From assembly GCA_016802295.1 (NCBI GenBank), contig JAESIW010000207.1:513978-577977 (forward strand): a DNA stretch of 64,000 nucleotides, given 5' to 3'. Below are positions 12,494-23,352 of this stretch, one piece after another. The DNA is from Brachionus rotundiformis. Its lineage: Eukaryota; Rotifera; Eurotatoria; Ploima; Brachionidae. The number at the start of each line of letters is the position of its first letter. Position 1 is the first letter of the stretch. The notes beneath the pieces are model-generated. The model was not told the DNA's origin and did not search any database. It saw only the letters and a list, made by a program, of their open reading frames with translations. The position numbers were made by a program, and so were the translations under genes.

Positions 12494-13545
12494 TTAATTT
12501 TTTTAGAATTAAATTGAAACTTATATCTATTTATTGAACATTTTGGATTTAGAATATTCTAATCTTTTATAAATAAAAAATCTAATTTAAAGCCTTATTC
12601 GGATACTCAATAATACTTATTTATTTTAACAAAAGGAAATATAATTCCGTCTAATAGATACTTAAAATGTAATAAATTTTTTCGATTTTTAAATTTTTTT
12701 TTCATATTAATCATGAAATAAAGATTCTTGAAATTACCTAGATTTTCATATGGTTGAAAAAATACGTCAATTATTCACCTGAATGACATAGACAATTTAT
12801 CAATTTGAATTTTTTCTTAATTATTAGAATTTTTATTGATTTTTTTCTTATCCTTTTATTTTTAATTTTTTTAATAATCAAAATTTAATTCTTTAATAAC
12901 CAAAAATCGAAATACAATGGGATTTTTTAATTATCAACAAGATTTAATTAGTTTTCTGGATTGATGTTTTACAGATCAAAATGACCTACAGGCTAAAATG
13001 ATAAAATTGAAGAAATTACAAAATTTAACTTTTTATAAAATACCACGCAACTCGCTTCTTATTGACTTATTAAAACCAATTTATATCTTTTTCATGCCTT
13101 TTTCTTTAGTCAATTAAAAAAATCGATTTTTCCAAGCAGGCAATTTTCCAAGTTAATTTTTTTATCATTTCCTTTTTAATAAATAATGGTTTAAAATAAT
13201 AAGACAAGAAAAATTTTAATTATTTTCAAATAAATAAAAAAATTTCTAAGCTTTTCTGATTAAATAGGTTAATTTTATCTAAATTTATTGTAGAAAGTGT
13301 TTATATTAAAATATTAAAAGCATATTTTAAGATTCATGATAAAATATTGTTTTTAAAAATAAATCATTTATACTTTTATAAAAATTATGCTTGTAAACGT
13401 GATTAAAGACTTAAATTTTAGAAATGCGGAGAACAAATTTCCATTTCTTATTGCTTAAATTTGATTAAAAAATAAATCGTATTTCACAAATTGATTAATA
13501 TTTAAAAAAATTTAAAAATTTTATTTAATAACAATTAAAAGGTAA
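12494..13545. other. Intergenic between convergent genes
   Basis: About 1 kb of A+T-rich sequence between the 3' ends of the coiled-coil gene and the olfactomedin gene. No supported feature seen. Confidence 0.6.
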
Positions 13546-16053
13546 TTAGAGTCTTATTTTATAATACACAAAGCTTCCGCCGTCTACCGAATAAATCTGC
13601 TTGTGATCAGGATTGTAGCTTAGCGACGTAATTTGTCTACTAAAGATACTGATGTTAAATACTTCATTGTAAGAATTGGTACATGTGGAGTCATTTAAAA
13701 AGTCACAAATTTTAACCACCTGTGCAGGACTTTTCCAGCATTCTTTCAATGCATACAATTGACCACATTGTATGAACATATTGGCCACTTGGCCTTCTAC
13801 TTCTACATGCCATTTTTTCACAATTTTCAATTTCTTAAAATCTTTGTTATCTATCTTGGCAACTACATAACCAGAACTGTTACGGTAAATCAGCCATAAG
13901 CCGTGTTCATCAATCTCGAAATCAAAAAACCCTGAATGCTTAATTGAGTAAATGCCATGCTCTTGTGCACAGCATAATGCGTCATTTGGAGCACGAAGTG
14001 ACAACACTTCAGTGCCTTCCAGAGATTGAGCTATCAAGTAACGACTGGCTTCATGATGGTAAAAAATGTAATTATGGTACACAGCGTGGCCAGTTCCGTA
14101 ATAGGAAAATTTTAGACTAATGTGTCTATAGCAACGATATGACTTTAATTGTTCTAAATTTTGGCATATTGATATTGAAAAGCCTTAGAAAATAATTAAA
14201 TTACAAAATTTAATTAGCATCCTTACCTTTAAAGCCTTTTGTGATGTAATAATTTTGATCATTTGAATTAATGTTGTTCATCCAGTTGGCGTGAAATACG
14301 CCCATAAATATTACAGAAGTCGGAGTCGGATATATCGACTTCAATGAGAATTTATAATTGGATTTTTTTGATTTATAAAGAGACTTTTTGCTATTGTTTT
14401 CTTTAGTATTTAATTTAGTTGTAATTATTTTTTAAAATTAATTAATATACCTAATCTTTTACGGTGACGATTTTTAATTAAATCAACTAAATTTAATTCT
14501 GAAATCAAATTATTTTTGATTGAGCTAGTGTAAACATTCAATGTTTCATTTGAAATTTTAGTTAAATTCTCTATTAAAACATTAAAACAAAATAATTTTT
14601 TTAATTAAAATAAATTATAAAATTATTTTAATAAAAATTAATGTAACTAATTGATTGATTATTCGCTCTTTAAACTCTTGGCAAGACCCTAAAGAATTTT
14701 ATAATTGTTGTATTGAAAAATCATTAATATAGGCTAATATTTACCTATTAAAAGATAGTTCAAATTTAATCCTAATTTACGAAATAAAAATATTTTTTAA
14801 TAAACATTAGATTTAATTAAAAATAAAGCTTTTTAAATAAAGATGAATATTTTATTGCTTTTCAGAAGAATCCATAAATTTTTTGTTTATACCAAGAAAC
14901 ATTTTAAATCATTATTTAACCTCAATAAAAAAATTGATTTTTTTTAATATTAAATTTTTAATCAATTGCTTATCAAAGAAATAAAATAGACCTTAGCTTC
15001 ATTATTTTTATTAAAATTAAGAATTTTTTAGAAAAAATTTTATTGCTATTGAAATTTGGTAAAAAGCAAACAGAACAAAAGCTTCTTAATCAATATTTAA
15101 TTCTATTATCTATTTACAAGAACATTTTTTTAACTTATCGTTTTGCTCTGTTTTTAATTTTTAATTTAATTATCTTTATTTGAAATCTTAAAAATTAGCC
15201 TAGAAATATTAATGAAAAAGTTTATTAATTAAAGAAATTAAAGATAAAAATATTTGATTATGTAGCCAAGCAAATTGTTCTAAACTATTTTACTAATCAA
15301 AAAATAAGTACCTGTGGTCAAAATAATTGGTGAAGTTGATGTAAAAATTTGGCTTTGATTTTTATCGTTTATCAAATCGTTTTCAATCAAATTTGTCTTA
15401 AAAATTTAAGTAATTTTTAGAAACATTTAAAAATAAATTACCTCATTGAGTTGAAAATCTGATTTTTTTGAATAGTAATTATACGACTGGACATTGGGTT
15501 TAAAGACAAGACTGAGGTCTTTCGCTTGATTATCAATATCATAGTCAAGATATTCTTCGAGTCCTGTATCAGCTTTATTTATCTCATCTGTCGCTATCAT
15601 CATCGACATTTGCTTATGAAGCTTGTTATTTAGCGATTTGTCCAAGTTGTCCATTTTTAGTTGCATAGATGCCATTGTGTAATAAAATCCAAACGAGCCA
15701 CACATGATAACAATACATAAAACTAGATAGATAAAATACAAATGAAGCATAAAACACGGAAGATGTGATTTTTGTTTGGGACTCGCTTTTGGCAGAGTTG
15801 TTTGGTAACTTGGTGACTTTTTTAAATGGCTGTGAGCATTTTTTTCACGGTCATCAGACTGGTTGGGCTCATTATCCTCTTCTTTTAAGCTACTCGTATC
15901 CAAATTGTACACCAGGGGAAAATTTTTATCTATTTCCAGAATAAAATCATTTAAATTGTACAACTTGGGCTTTTTGTCACTCTCAGTCTGGTATTCACGC
16001 AGAACTCTGGGATTTTTTTTGGATCTCGGCTTCCTGGTCGAACGCTTGCTCAT
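13546..16053 (-). CDS. Type II membrane protein with C-terminal olfactomedin domain (542 aa)
   Basis: Exons 5' to 3': 15442-16053, 15312-15396, 14451-14570, 14227-14400, 13546-14183; all junctions keep phase. Residues 1-97 are a basic, hydrophilic cytoplasmic tail (MSKRSTRKPRSKK). One membrane anchor lies at about 98-126 (FMLHLYFIYLVLCIVIM), with no signal peptide, so the C-terminus is outside. A stalk with a polybasic NRHRKR stretch follows. The olfactomedin domain comprises SIYPTPTSVIFMGVFHANW, the YYGTGHAVYHN motif, DEHGLWLIYR and the terminal SLSYNPDHKQIYSVDGG. This order matches the gliomedin / UNC-122 / colmedin group, but no collagen repeats are present, unlike the gene at 33176-35426. 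Likely roles are cell-surface adhesion or signalling, inferred from the family. Confidence 0.88.
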
Positions 16054-17282
16054 TCTGGCTCATCTAAACAAACACTAAACAAGAATACCACTTTTTAATT
16101 AAAAAAACTAGTTTAAATTATTTATTAATAGGAATATAAGAATCAAATAAATAGTTTAAAATTTTATTATCTTTATTTTAACTAAGATATCTAGTTCTTT
16201 TCCTAAGAGTAGACCACGTCCTGGGAATATGATTATTAGTTTTAATAATTTTTTCTTTGGTAACTAATGAAGTGAGGATTAAGTTATTTAATTGTTGATA
16301 AAATCGATCATGCAATAGGCAAGTTTTATGAACTGATCAAAAATCTATTTACTCAAAATTGCCGAAAATATTTTATAAAAATATTTAACCAAGTGTAAAA
16401 CAACGCAATCAATATGGAGCATCAGGCCCATAAATTTTCATCCGGTTGTTTAGCTGAGCATTGTTTAGAAAATAAATTAATTTTATTTTAAATAGCAAAC
16501 TATTGTTCCTTTACTTTAATTTTAATAATTTGGTCATTGCCTACAGGGGAGCCCATTTTAGTTTTTTTTGCTTTAAAAAGTCTCATTTGATTAACATCTG
16601 ACTCTTTGGGGGTCTTTTAAAGCAAAAGTGTCGCCTTAAAGATTATCGATTGACAAAAATATCTGATTTTAAAGTAGATCTTATGTAATTTAAATTTGAG
16701 TTTCTCTAGGGGTATATTCTGTATTGGCATCAAAATTATTTTTAAAGCTATTACTTATTTATGAAGCTAATCTCATTGGAAAACTTGAATGGTTAACTTT
16801 TTTTTATATTTTATTTAAAAATCTAATTGACAAATTCTTTATCTTGTAATTGATTTTGTTTGATCGATGGTTCTTCATCAAGCTCTTTATTTAAATCTGT
16901 CAGACAAGTCTGATTTCTACTTTATCGGCTATGACCGACGGTAGTTTAAATTATCGAAACTATTAAAATTAATTTTACGGTATTTTTTAAGATTAAGGAA
17001 ATAACTGTCCCAAATGAAGCAAAAATCAATTTCTTTATCCGCGATTTAAAAAGCAATTAGTTTTTATGTCCATTGTACAACAAGTTAGGAATTATTTAAA
17101 GCTAATTAAGAGTAAATAGAAATATTTATTTGTCCAAAAAATTGAAAATATCACAAGTTTATAGATAAAAATAAAATCGATAATTTATTAATAAAATACT
17201 TAATAAACTAGTTGTATTTTTTATTTTTTAATGTTTATTTTGAAGATAAAGGAAAATTATTGACTGATATGGTTTCTTTTGG
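16054..17282. other. Intergenic
   Basis: About 1.2 kb upstream of the olfactomedin gene and left of a retrotransposon remnant. No exon, repeat or RNA gene supported. Confidence 0.55.
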
Positions 17283-18215
17283 AAAAATTTGTCACCATTT
17301 ATTTGGGAGGTAGTTACAAGCGGAGTACCACAAGGATCGTTTCTTGGTCCAATCCTGTTCATAATATTTATCAATGATCTGCTTGAGAGCTACAACAGTT
17401 TTTGTTTTGGATATGCAGATGACTTGAAATCAATTGGTCTCTCCGAATTCTCGAACGTGGGATCATTAGAACTTCAGAAAGACCTAATAAAATGGACAGA
17501 TAATTGGTCAACTAAGCTGAAACTGAGCAAATGTAAAGCTTTGTATCTAGGGAAGAAAAAGGAAAAATCCAAATACTCTTTAGAGGAAAGATTTGAGTGT
17601 CTTTATTACAAATGATTTAAATAGAATAAACTGAAGCAGCTATGAAAGCTAACCGATTACTAGGTCTATTAAGAAATTCTTTTCAGCAGAGAATATTAAG
17701 ACTTCTCTATACTTGACTTGTGAGAACCCATTTGGAGTATGCAGTTGGAACCTGGAGTCCGTATTTAAAATCAGACATTAAAATCCTTGAAAGTGTATAA
17801 AAAAAGCGACAAAATTTATTGACTCTACTAGAAAAAAGTCTTATGTAGACAGATTGAAATACTTAAATCTTATGAGCCTTGAAAATCGTCGTTTAAGAGA
17901 AGACTTATTTCAAATAAGAAAAAAAAATTAAATGGTTTTGAAAAGTATCCTTAACAAATGGTATCAATTTCGCTTATGGTCTATAAAAATCCAAGAATAC
18001 CAGAATATAGACTGGTATGAGAAATAAAATGCAGATGCTTAACAAATGGCTGTCTAAAATTAAGGAACAGTTTATCAGTGGATGCTATTAATGCGCAAAA
18101 AATAAAAAGCTTCAAAGCGGTCATTGAACAAGAAGTTTTTGGAATGGAGAAAAGCAAGGTCTGCCAAAGCCTTGTAGCTAATTTTGTTAAACGCTTCCGA
18201 GCGTTATTGTAGATA
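17283..18215 (+). pseudogene. Non-LTR retrotransposon reverse-transcriptase fragment (CR1/L2-like)
   Basis: 5'-truncated, decayed ORF2. The open stretch 17289-17615 has the RT signatures TSGVPQGSFLGPILF and FGYADD, then IKWTDNWSTKLKLSKCK. Downstream, other frames with stops and shifts still show family sequence: MKANRLLGLLRNS, RTHLEYAVGTWSPYLKSD, SLENRRLREDLFQ and, at the end, IKSFKAVIEQEVF. It ends at a TTATTATTA-type tail, as in CR1/L2-like elements. It is clearly dead: a frameshift near 17600 and several stops are visible. The same family is better preserved at 51250-52760. Confidence 0.88.
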
Positions 18216-18237
18216 GAAATATCTATACTGCAGATAT

Positions 18238-18322
18238 TGTTATTATTACTATTATTACTTTTTCTAGAATAATATTGATTATAATAATAATGGAATGATA
18301 ATAATAATAATAATGATTATTG
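18238..18322. repeat. (ATT)n / (AAT)n tails of two convergent retrotransposons
   Basis: A TTATTATTA tract is followed by TTTTTCTAGAATAA and then an ATAATAATAATAA tract. The first half is the 3' tail of the + strand remnant. Read on the other strand, the second half is the tail of the minus remnant. Two elements therefore meet tail to tail here. Confidence 0.75.
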
Positions 18323-18339
18323 CTATGCTTATACGTGAA

Positions 18340-18960
18340 TTTTTTGTAAGCTCTCTTCTTAGTCTGTATCGATTACCTCTTGTATTATATGTACTTACAC
18401 CATCCAAATGTTCGCTAAACCAACTTATCTCGTCAAGTCAATTCATGAGCTTGTACATTTGAACCGCGTCTCCTTCTTGTCGAAAGTGTTGTTAGGTTCA
18501 GTTTTTTGAGTCTTTCTGAATAGCTTAGCTCACTAAATCCTTTAATGTTTCGTATAGCTTTTCTCTGTACTCTCTCAAGTGTCCCAAACGGATCCCAAAC
18601 TGAAACTGCATATTCGAGATGGGGTCAAACGAGACTTGTGTACATTTTTTTATAATACTTGAATCATGGCTACTGAAACCATTTAATACTTGCCCAAAAA
18701 TTCTGTTTGCTCTTGTCGATGAAGCACATATTTGCTTACACCATTCCATGTCGTTATTTACTATGACTGCTAGATCTTTCTGTTTAGAAGCCTTTGTCAA
18801 TAAGTGGACTACATTTTCATTTGATATATAATAATCTGTTCTTGGGTTATTCTTACTAATATGCATTACTTCACATTTTCAATGTTGAGATTCATCGACG
18901 ATATTCTTAAGGAGCTCATCCTAATAATTGTCTTGGTTCTCAATTTGATATGATCAAAAA
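18340..18960 (-). pseudogene. Second non-LTR reverse-transcriptase fragment, opposite strand
   Basis: Decayed 3' half of ORF2. The minus-strand frame 18525-18866 reads MHISKNNPRTDYYISNENV, then NNDMEWCKQICASSTRANRI, where the family has KWSKQV..KANxxLG. After a frameshift, HLEYAVSVWDPFGTLERVQR and SYSERLKKLNL-like sequence continues to about 18340. Related to, but distinct in sequence from, the + strand remnant next to it. Confidence 0.82.
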
Positions 18961-19155
18961 TTTAATTTTAATTAACTAGTATATCAATATCAATTCTTAA
19001 TTTTTTCAACAAGCCATTATTATTTAATTAACAAAATAAAAAAAGGAGTATTTTTTTTAAACTTTTATTACCTAAGCAGAAACTGAGGAATTTAATATGA
19101 GATAATTATTTTAACAAAAAATTTAAATAAAATCATCAAATATAATAAAAGAGTT

Positions 19156-19452
19156 TTAAAGGCTCGGAGCCAAGCCAAGACAGGTTTCACAAGTTCCCAT
19201 ACAACCTACAAAACCGCCGATGCAACCCTTGGTAAAACAAGGTCCAAGAAGTGCCACGAATGGAGAGAAAACCACACTTGAAGTTAAAGCGGCTTGAACA
19301 GAGCCAGATGCACTAAAACAAGCGGCTGCACCTGCTCCACAAACAGTACCACAGCCAACCGTACCCAAAGCAGCCAACATTGGTCCACAGTATATTGATT
19401 CGACAAGAATAACTAAAACCACAGCTTGCTTAATTGAATTAAAATATTTCAT
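19156..19452 (-). CDS. Small secreted Cys/Gly/Ala-rich protein (98 aa)
   Basis: Start chosen at ATG 19452, where a hydrophobic leader begins (MKYFNSIKQAVVLVILVES); the frame extends 41 codons further upstream but that extension is A+T-rich and non-coding in look. After the leader come two low-complexity Cys clusters, GCGTVCGAGAAACFSASG and PCFTKGCIGGFVGCMGTC, then ETCLGLAPSL. The arrangement (Cys pair, ACF.A.G, hydrophobic stretch, then C..GC....CM..C) recalls small secreted proteins of unknown function seen in fungi, nematodes and amoebae. That resemblance is from general recollection and unproven. Alternating Gly/Ala/Cys and the hydrophobic middle suggest a disulphide-linked or membrane-interacting product. 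No intron seen. Confidence 0.65.
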   Translation of the reverse strand: MKYFNSIKQAVVLVILVESIYCGPMLAALGTVGCGTVCGAGAAACFSASGSVQAALTSSVVFSPFVALLGPCFTKGCIGGFVGCMGTCETCLGLAPSL

Positions 19453-19755
19453 TTTTTCTTTATTTGAAATTAAATAATATATTGCTAATTTTAATATAGA
19501 CAATTTTGGGGATTTCACCATTATAAAAAATAGAAGAAATTTTACAAAATAGCTATAAGAAAAGCTTTTTTTCAAAAGATTACTTAATTGAGATTGTAAA
19601 AGTTAGCATTTTTAATTTGTAACTAGAAAATTTTTCTTGAATTGAAAACTTTAAACTTCAAACATTCAAATTTAATTCTCTTTTGCTAATGCTCCTAGGC
19701 CTAGCTTTAAATTAAGTAAAATTTGAGCTCAACATCCGAATTTATGTGCGTAATA

Positions 19756-19880
19756 ATTGCTGGTTGTTGATGACGAATTGGACAAGCTTTTGTTGCGTGC
19801 CACCATATTATGAAAGTTGTAGCTGACTGAGTAAGTTGATCAAATTTTCTCGTTGAAGTTGTTCCTCGTTTTAAAATTGA
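19756..19880 (-). pseudogene. Broken copy of parts of the Ser/Lys-rich gene exon (source 3211-3735)
   Basis: 19756-19804 matches 3211-3259 nearly base for base (shared GACGAATTGGACAAGCTTTT). 19816-19880 matches about 3657-3735 (shared TCGTTGAAGTTGTTCCTCG), with a small further gap near its end. About 395 bases of source are missing between the two blocks. Orientation follows the source strand. No open frame remains, so this is a gene fragment or duplication scar rather than an exon. Confidence 0.8.
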
Positions 19881-20140
19881 ACATTTTATAATGTTTTTTA
19901 TTATAAAATTTAGATTCGATCATTTAGATAAATATAAATTTAAGGCCTTAAATATAAACTAATTATTATTATTATTGTTTATTGATTAGCCTCATAGGCA
20001 AAGTTTTTATAAAAAAGGAAAAAAAATTAGGCTTCCTTTAATTTTAAAACAAACTACTATTCACAAACTAAATAATTTAAAATATGCAAAGCAAAAAAAA
20101 TATTAATTCAATAATCAACAACTATTAATTATTGTCAAAA

Positions 20141-21112
20141 TTAAGCAATTAGTCTTGTACTCAAAAGCAAAATATTTGATATTTGGAAAATAAAAATTGA
20201 TGTTATATCAATTGAAAATGGTGATGATGATGAATTTTCTTTTATCCAATCGGTATAATAACTTGCTTTGGCAAAAGTACCACCATCAAAGCATCCTCTA
20301 TCTATTCCGTTAGTTAGAACCCAGCTCGATATCCCAGCCAAAAACCATTTATTTTCAATTTTCACTACCAATGGACCTCCCGAATCTCCTTGGCAAATAC
20401 TTTTTCCATTTCCACCTGCACAAACATTTACCAATGAATTAAACGCAGGAGGGTCCATAGTTTTATATCGTTCCTCACAAGACTTACTAGTTAATATTTT
20501 TGATTCAAACTGCATTAACTTATTTGATGGGAAACCACCGAAAGACAATCTTCCCCATCCAGTTTCCCAGCTTATTTTCTCTGAAAAATCAAAGTTACGT
20601 TCAGGCAAACAAATAGGCAATATTTGGGCAGTAAACTCAACTGGCTCCTTTAATGAATTAATTATTATATTAGCTAATTAATTTAAGACATCATTTACAA
20701 TTAGCTTAATAAGAGCAATATCGTTGTTAAGTTTTGGAGTATTAAACAACGGATGAATGATTAGTTTTGAAACAAATTTTGTGGTAGAGTATGATTCAGG
20801 ATTTTGACGATCATGAACACCTAATTTTACACTGTAAAAGTTCGGATACGGATATTTATTGACACAATGTGCAGCAGTTACCACCCATTCAGAATTAATC
20901 AATGAACCACCGCATACAAAAATGCTAGATCTGTATAAAGCAATCTGCCAACCCCAATCTTCTGGATCAGCTTCTTCACCACCAACTATTTTATTTTCTT
21001 TACTTTTTCTAATTTCACTAATTCTCCGTCCACATTCTGGAGGATTTATATTAAAACTTGATGTTGTGCTAAGAAATATTTTCACAATTAAAATTAAAAA
21101 GATAAACTTCAT
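20141..21112 (-). CDS. S1 serine protease copy 2, secreted, Ser-containing hydrophobic tail (306 aa)
   Basis: Exons 20699-21112 and 20141-20647, with a 51-bp intron 20648-20698. Signal peptide MKFIFLILIVKIFLSTTSS; a short propeptide ends KENK before IVGG (residues 42-45). Catalytic triad: His82 (TAAHC), Asp131 (NNDIAL), Ser227 (GDSGGP). Pocket positions by homology are Ser189 and Val216 (SSWVLT), which would narrow the pocket towards small residues, elastase-like (inference). The C-terminus runs on without an intron into SSSSPFSIDITS and a hydrophobic IFQISNILLL end, while copies 1 and 3 splice here. Bases 20233-21049 look identical to 23681-24497 in copy 3. Probably a secreted or surface digestive/defence protease. 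Confidence 0.93.
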
Positions 21113-21147
21113 ATTTTTAGGGTAAATGTATTCATTTTTTTGATTGA

Positions 21148-21178
21148 TTTTATAGTTATAAGTATTGGATGAAATTAA
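21148..21178 (-). promoter_or_regulatory. TATA-like box and conserved upstream block of protease copy 2
   Basis: On the minus strand TATAAAA lies at 21148-21154, only 36-42 bases before the ATG. Behind it is TTAATTTCATCCAATA (21163-21178), found unchanged at the matching place upstream of copy 3. Conservation of both blocks while the spacer differs supports a shared core promoter. Confidence 0.55.
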
Positions 21179-23352
21179 AGATGAATTTAAAATATTCTTC
21201 TCTTATTTGATTTTATCAGATTTAATTTAGAGATAAGGAAACTTTTTCTATTCAGTATTTTACATAATGTATTTTTAAGCATTTTGCTTTTAAAAATTAA
21301 AATTTGAATTAAAATAGTTTAATTAATGCTTTAGAATTGAACAAAAATATTGTAAATTTAAAATGAATTAATTTATAGATTCATATTTATTTTTCCTATT
21401 TCAAATATAATAATTAAATTTAGGTGTTTAGTTTGATGAAAAACGAATCTCAAATATAATTTTAAGCTTATATGCACAATTGCCAACCATTATATCACAT
21501 TTATGAGTATTTTGTTTGCCAAGTTATTTGATATTACTGAGACTTTGATTTAATCTCCTTATTTATGCTAAATTAAATGGATACATTATTAAATTGATTA
21601 ATAAAAAAATAACTTAAATGAAAAAAAAGTGAAATAGAATTCAAAGAAAAAAGTCAATGAGTATATAATTTTGAATATCAAAAAAAAATTGCCAGATGAC
21701 AGTGTTGTAACACTAAATCAAAAAAAGAATATTTCTTTATTTAATCAGCGACAGTTACTCAAAAAAAAATTCAACTTTTATACAATTTTTTGTTCATTTT
21801 ACTAATTATTGATTTGTATTTCTTATTTTCCCTTTGGAAAATTTTAGATTTAATTTCTATATTTAAAAATTAAACTAAAAAATTAATATAAAAATAAGTT
21901 TAAGAGAAATGATAAAATTTTCAACTATATTTAAGATTATTTATTTGATTTTTAAAATTAGACCGAAAATATTTTTTTGTGAATTGTGATTAAATCTAAT
22001 TAAGTTAGTCTTGTACTAAGTTCAGACAAATTTAATTTTCTGTTTTTTTATTAGATATTTAAATTATTTAGTAAAAAAATTATATTTAAAACATATTTTT
22101 GAAATTATATACTTGCAAAATTTAATTTTTCAATAATAAAAAGAATACATAATATTCTAAAATAATTATCAATACGCTTGATTGAACGCCTATTGATACT
22201 AAAATAATAAATTATAAAAAAATAACCTAAAATAGTAATTTTGTGTTAAATTGAAAACTTTTCATTGACTTAAAAGAATTGAGAAAAAAAAATATGCAAT
22301 TTTAAAATTTATCAAAAATGAGTTTATGTCTTGTCATAAGTTATTGATTAGCATATATTTGAAACGATTATTTTCTTTTAATTACGAAATCATGGTTTTC
22401 TTTTATTATATTTTTCAAATTAAAGAATTTTTTCATGGTTAAATGATCATCCTTAAAATTTAACTAAGATTCTAGAATAAAACACTGGTTTTGTTCCAAT
22501 GGTAAACTGAAAAATTCAAAATTTAAAAATGAAATAACTATAAACATTCTTGATGGTATTTTGAAATTATAATACTTAATTTTTATTAAAAGATACCAAA
22601 CCAATACTATATTAAGCCTGATGTGTATCTTTATTATTTTGTATTTTTGTATTGACTATAAAATCTTCAATTTTTAATTTACTATAGAAAATATTGAACT
22701 TAAAATTATGAAAATGATGGAAAATGGATTAATGATAAAAAACTTAGGCTTAAACTAAATAAAACCATGCGAATTGAGCTTCTTGTCAAAACAAAATGAA
22801 ATTTTAAATTTGGTTTTTAATTAGAAAAAAAAGATCACTTTTGAGTTATAGTTATATCTTATGAATCAAAGATAAGATCTTTTTCTTTTTTCCAATTGTA
22901 ATCAAAATTATATATATGACTAAAAAAATAAAATTTAAAGTATTTTCACGTGAATCAAAAAATCCAAGAAAAATATTGTTTTGATGAGATTTTGAACTTG
23001 TCTATCTAGAGATAATCAACTCATTTTTACAAAAAAAGGCTACTAAAAAGAGGTTTAATAAAGTTTGAGCAATTTTAAGTTTGGAGAATGGAAAATAGAC
23101 AATTATTCGGGTTCTTTTCAAATGGAAAATTTCATACGTATTTGGGTTGGGTTAATGAAAATGATTTTATCACTTCATTTGGAAAAAGAAATTTAATCTT
23201 TTTGTTTAGCTTATACTTTGAAAAGTTAGATTTTAATTTTCTTTAAAGGATAAAATTTAAAGCTATTTGAATTAATTTAAAAAATGACTATATTTTTTCT
23301 TAATTTTTATTTTAAAATAAAGAATATGTACTGAAATTAAAAAATTTATCGT
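21179..23352. other. Spacer between protease copies 2 and 3
   Basis: About 2.2 kb, A+T rich. No exon or mobile element recognised. It is not obviously duplicated elsewhere in the window. Confidence 0.55.

Noticed and set aside
19453..19575. Upstream start (MKKSFSYSYF) for the small Cys-rich protein
   Set aside because: The extra 41 codons are A+T-rich and would bury the signal peptide; ATG 19452 places it at the N-terminus.
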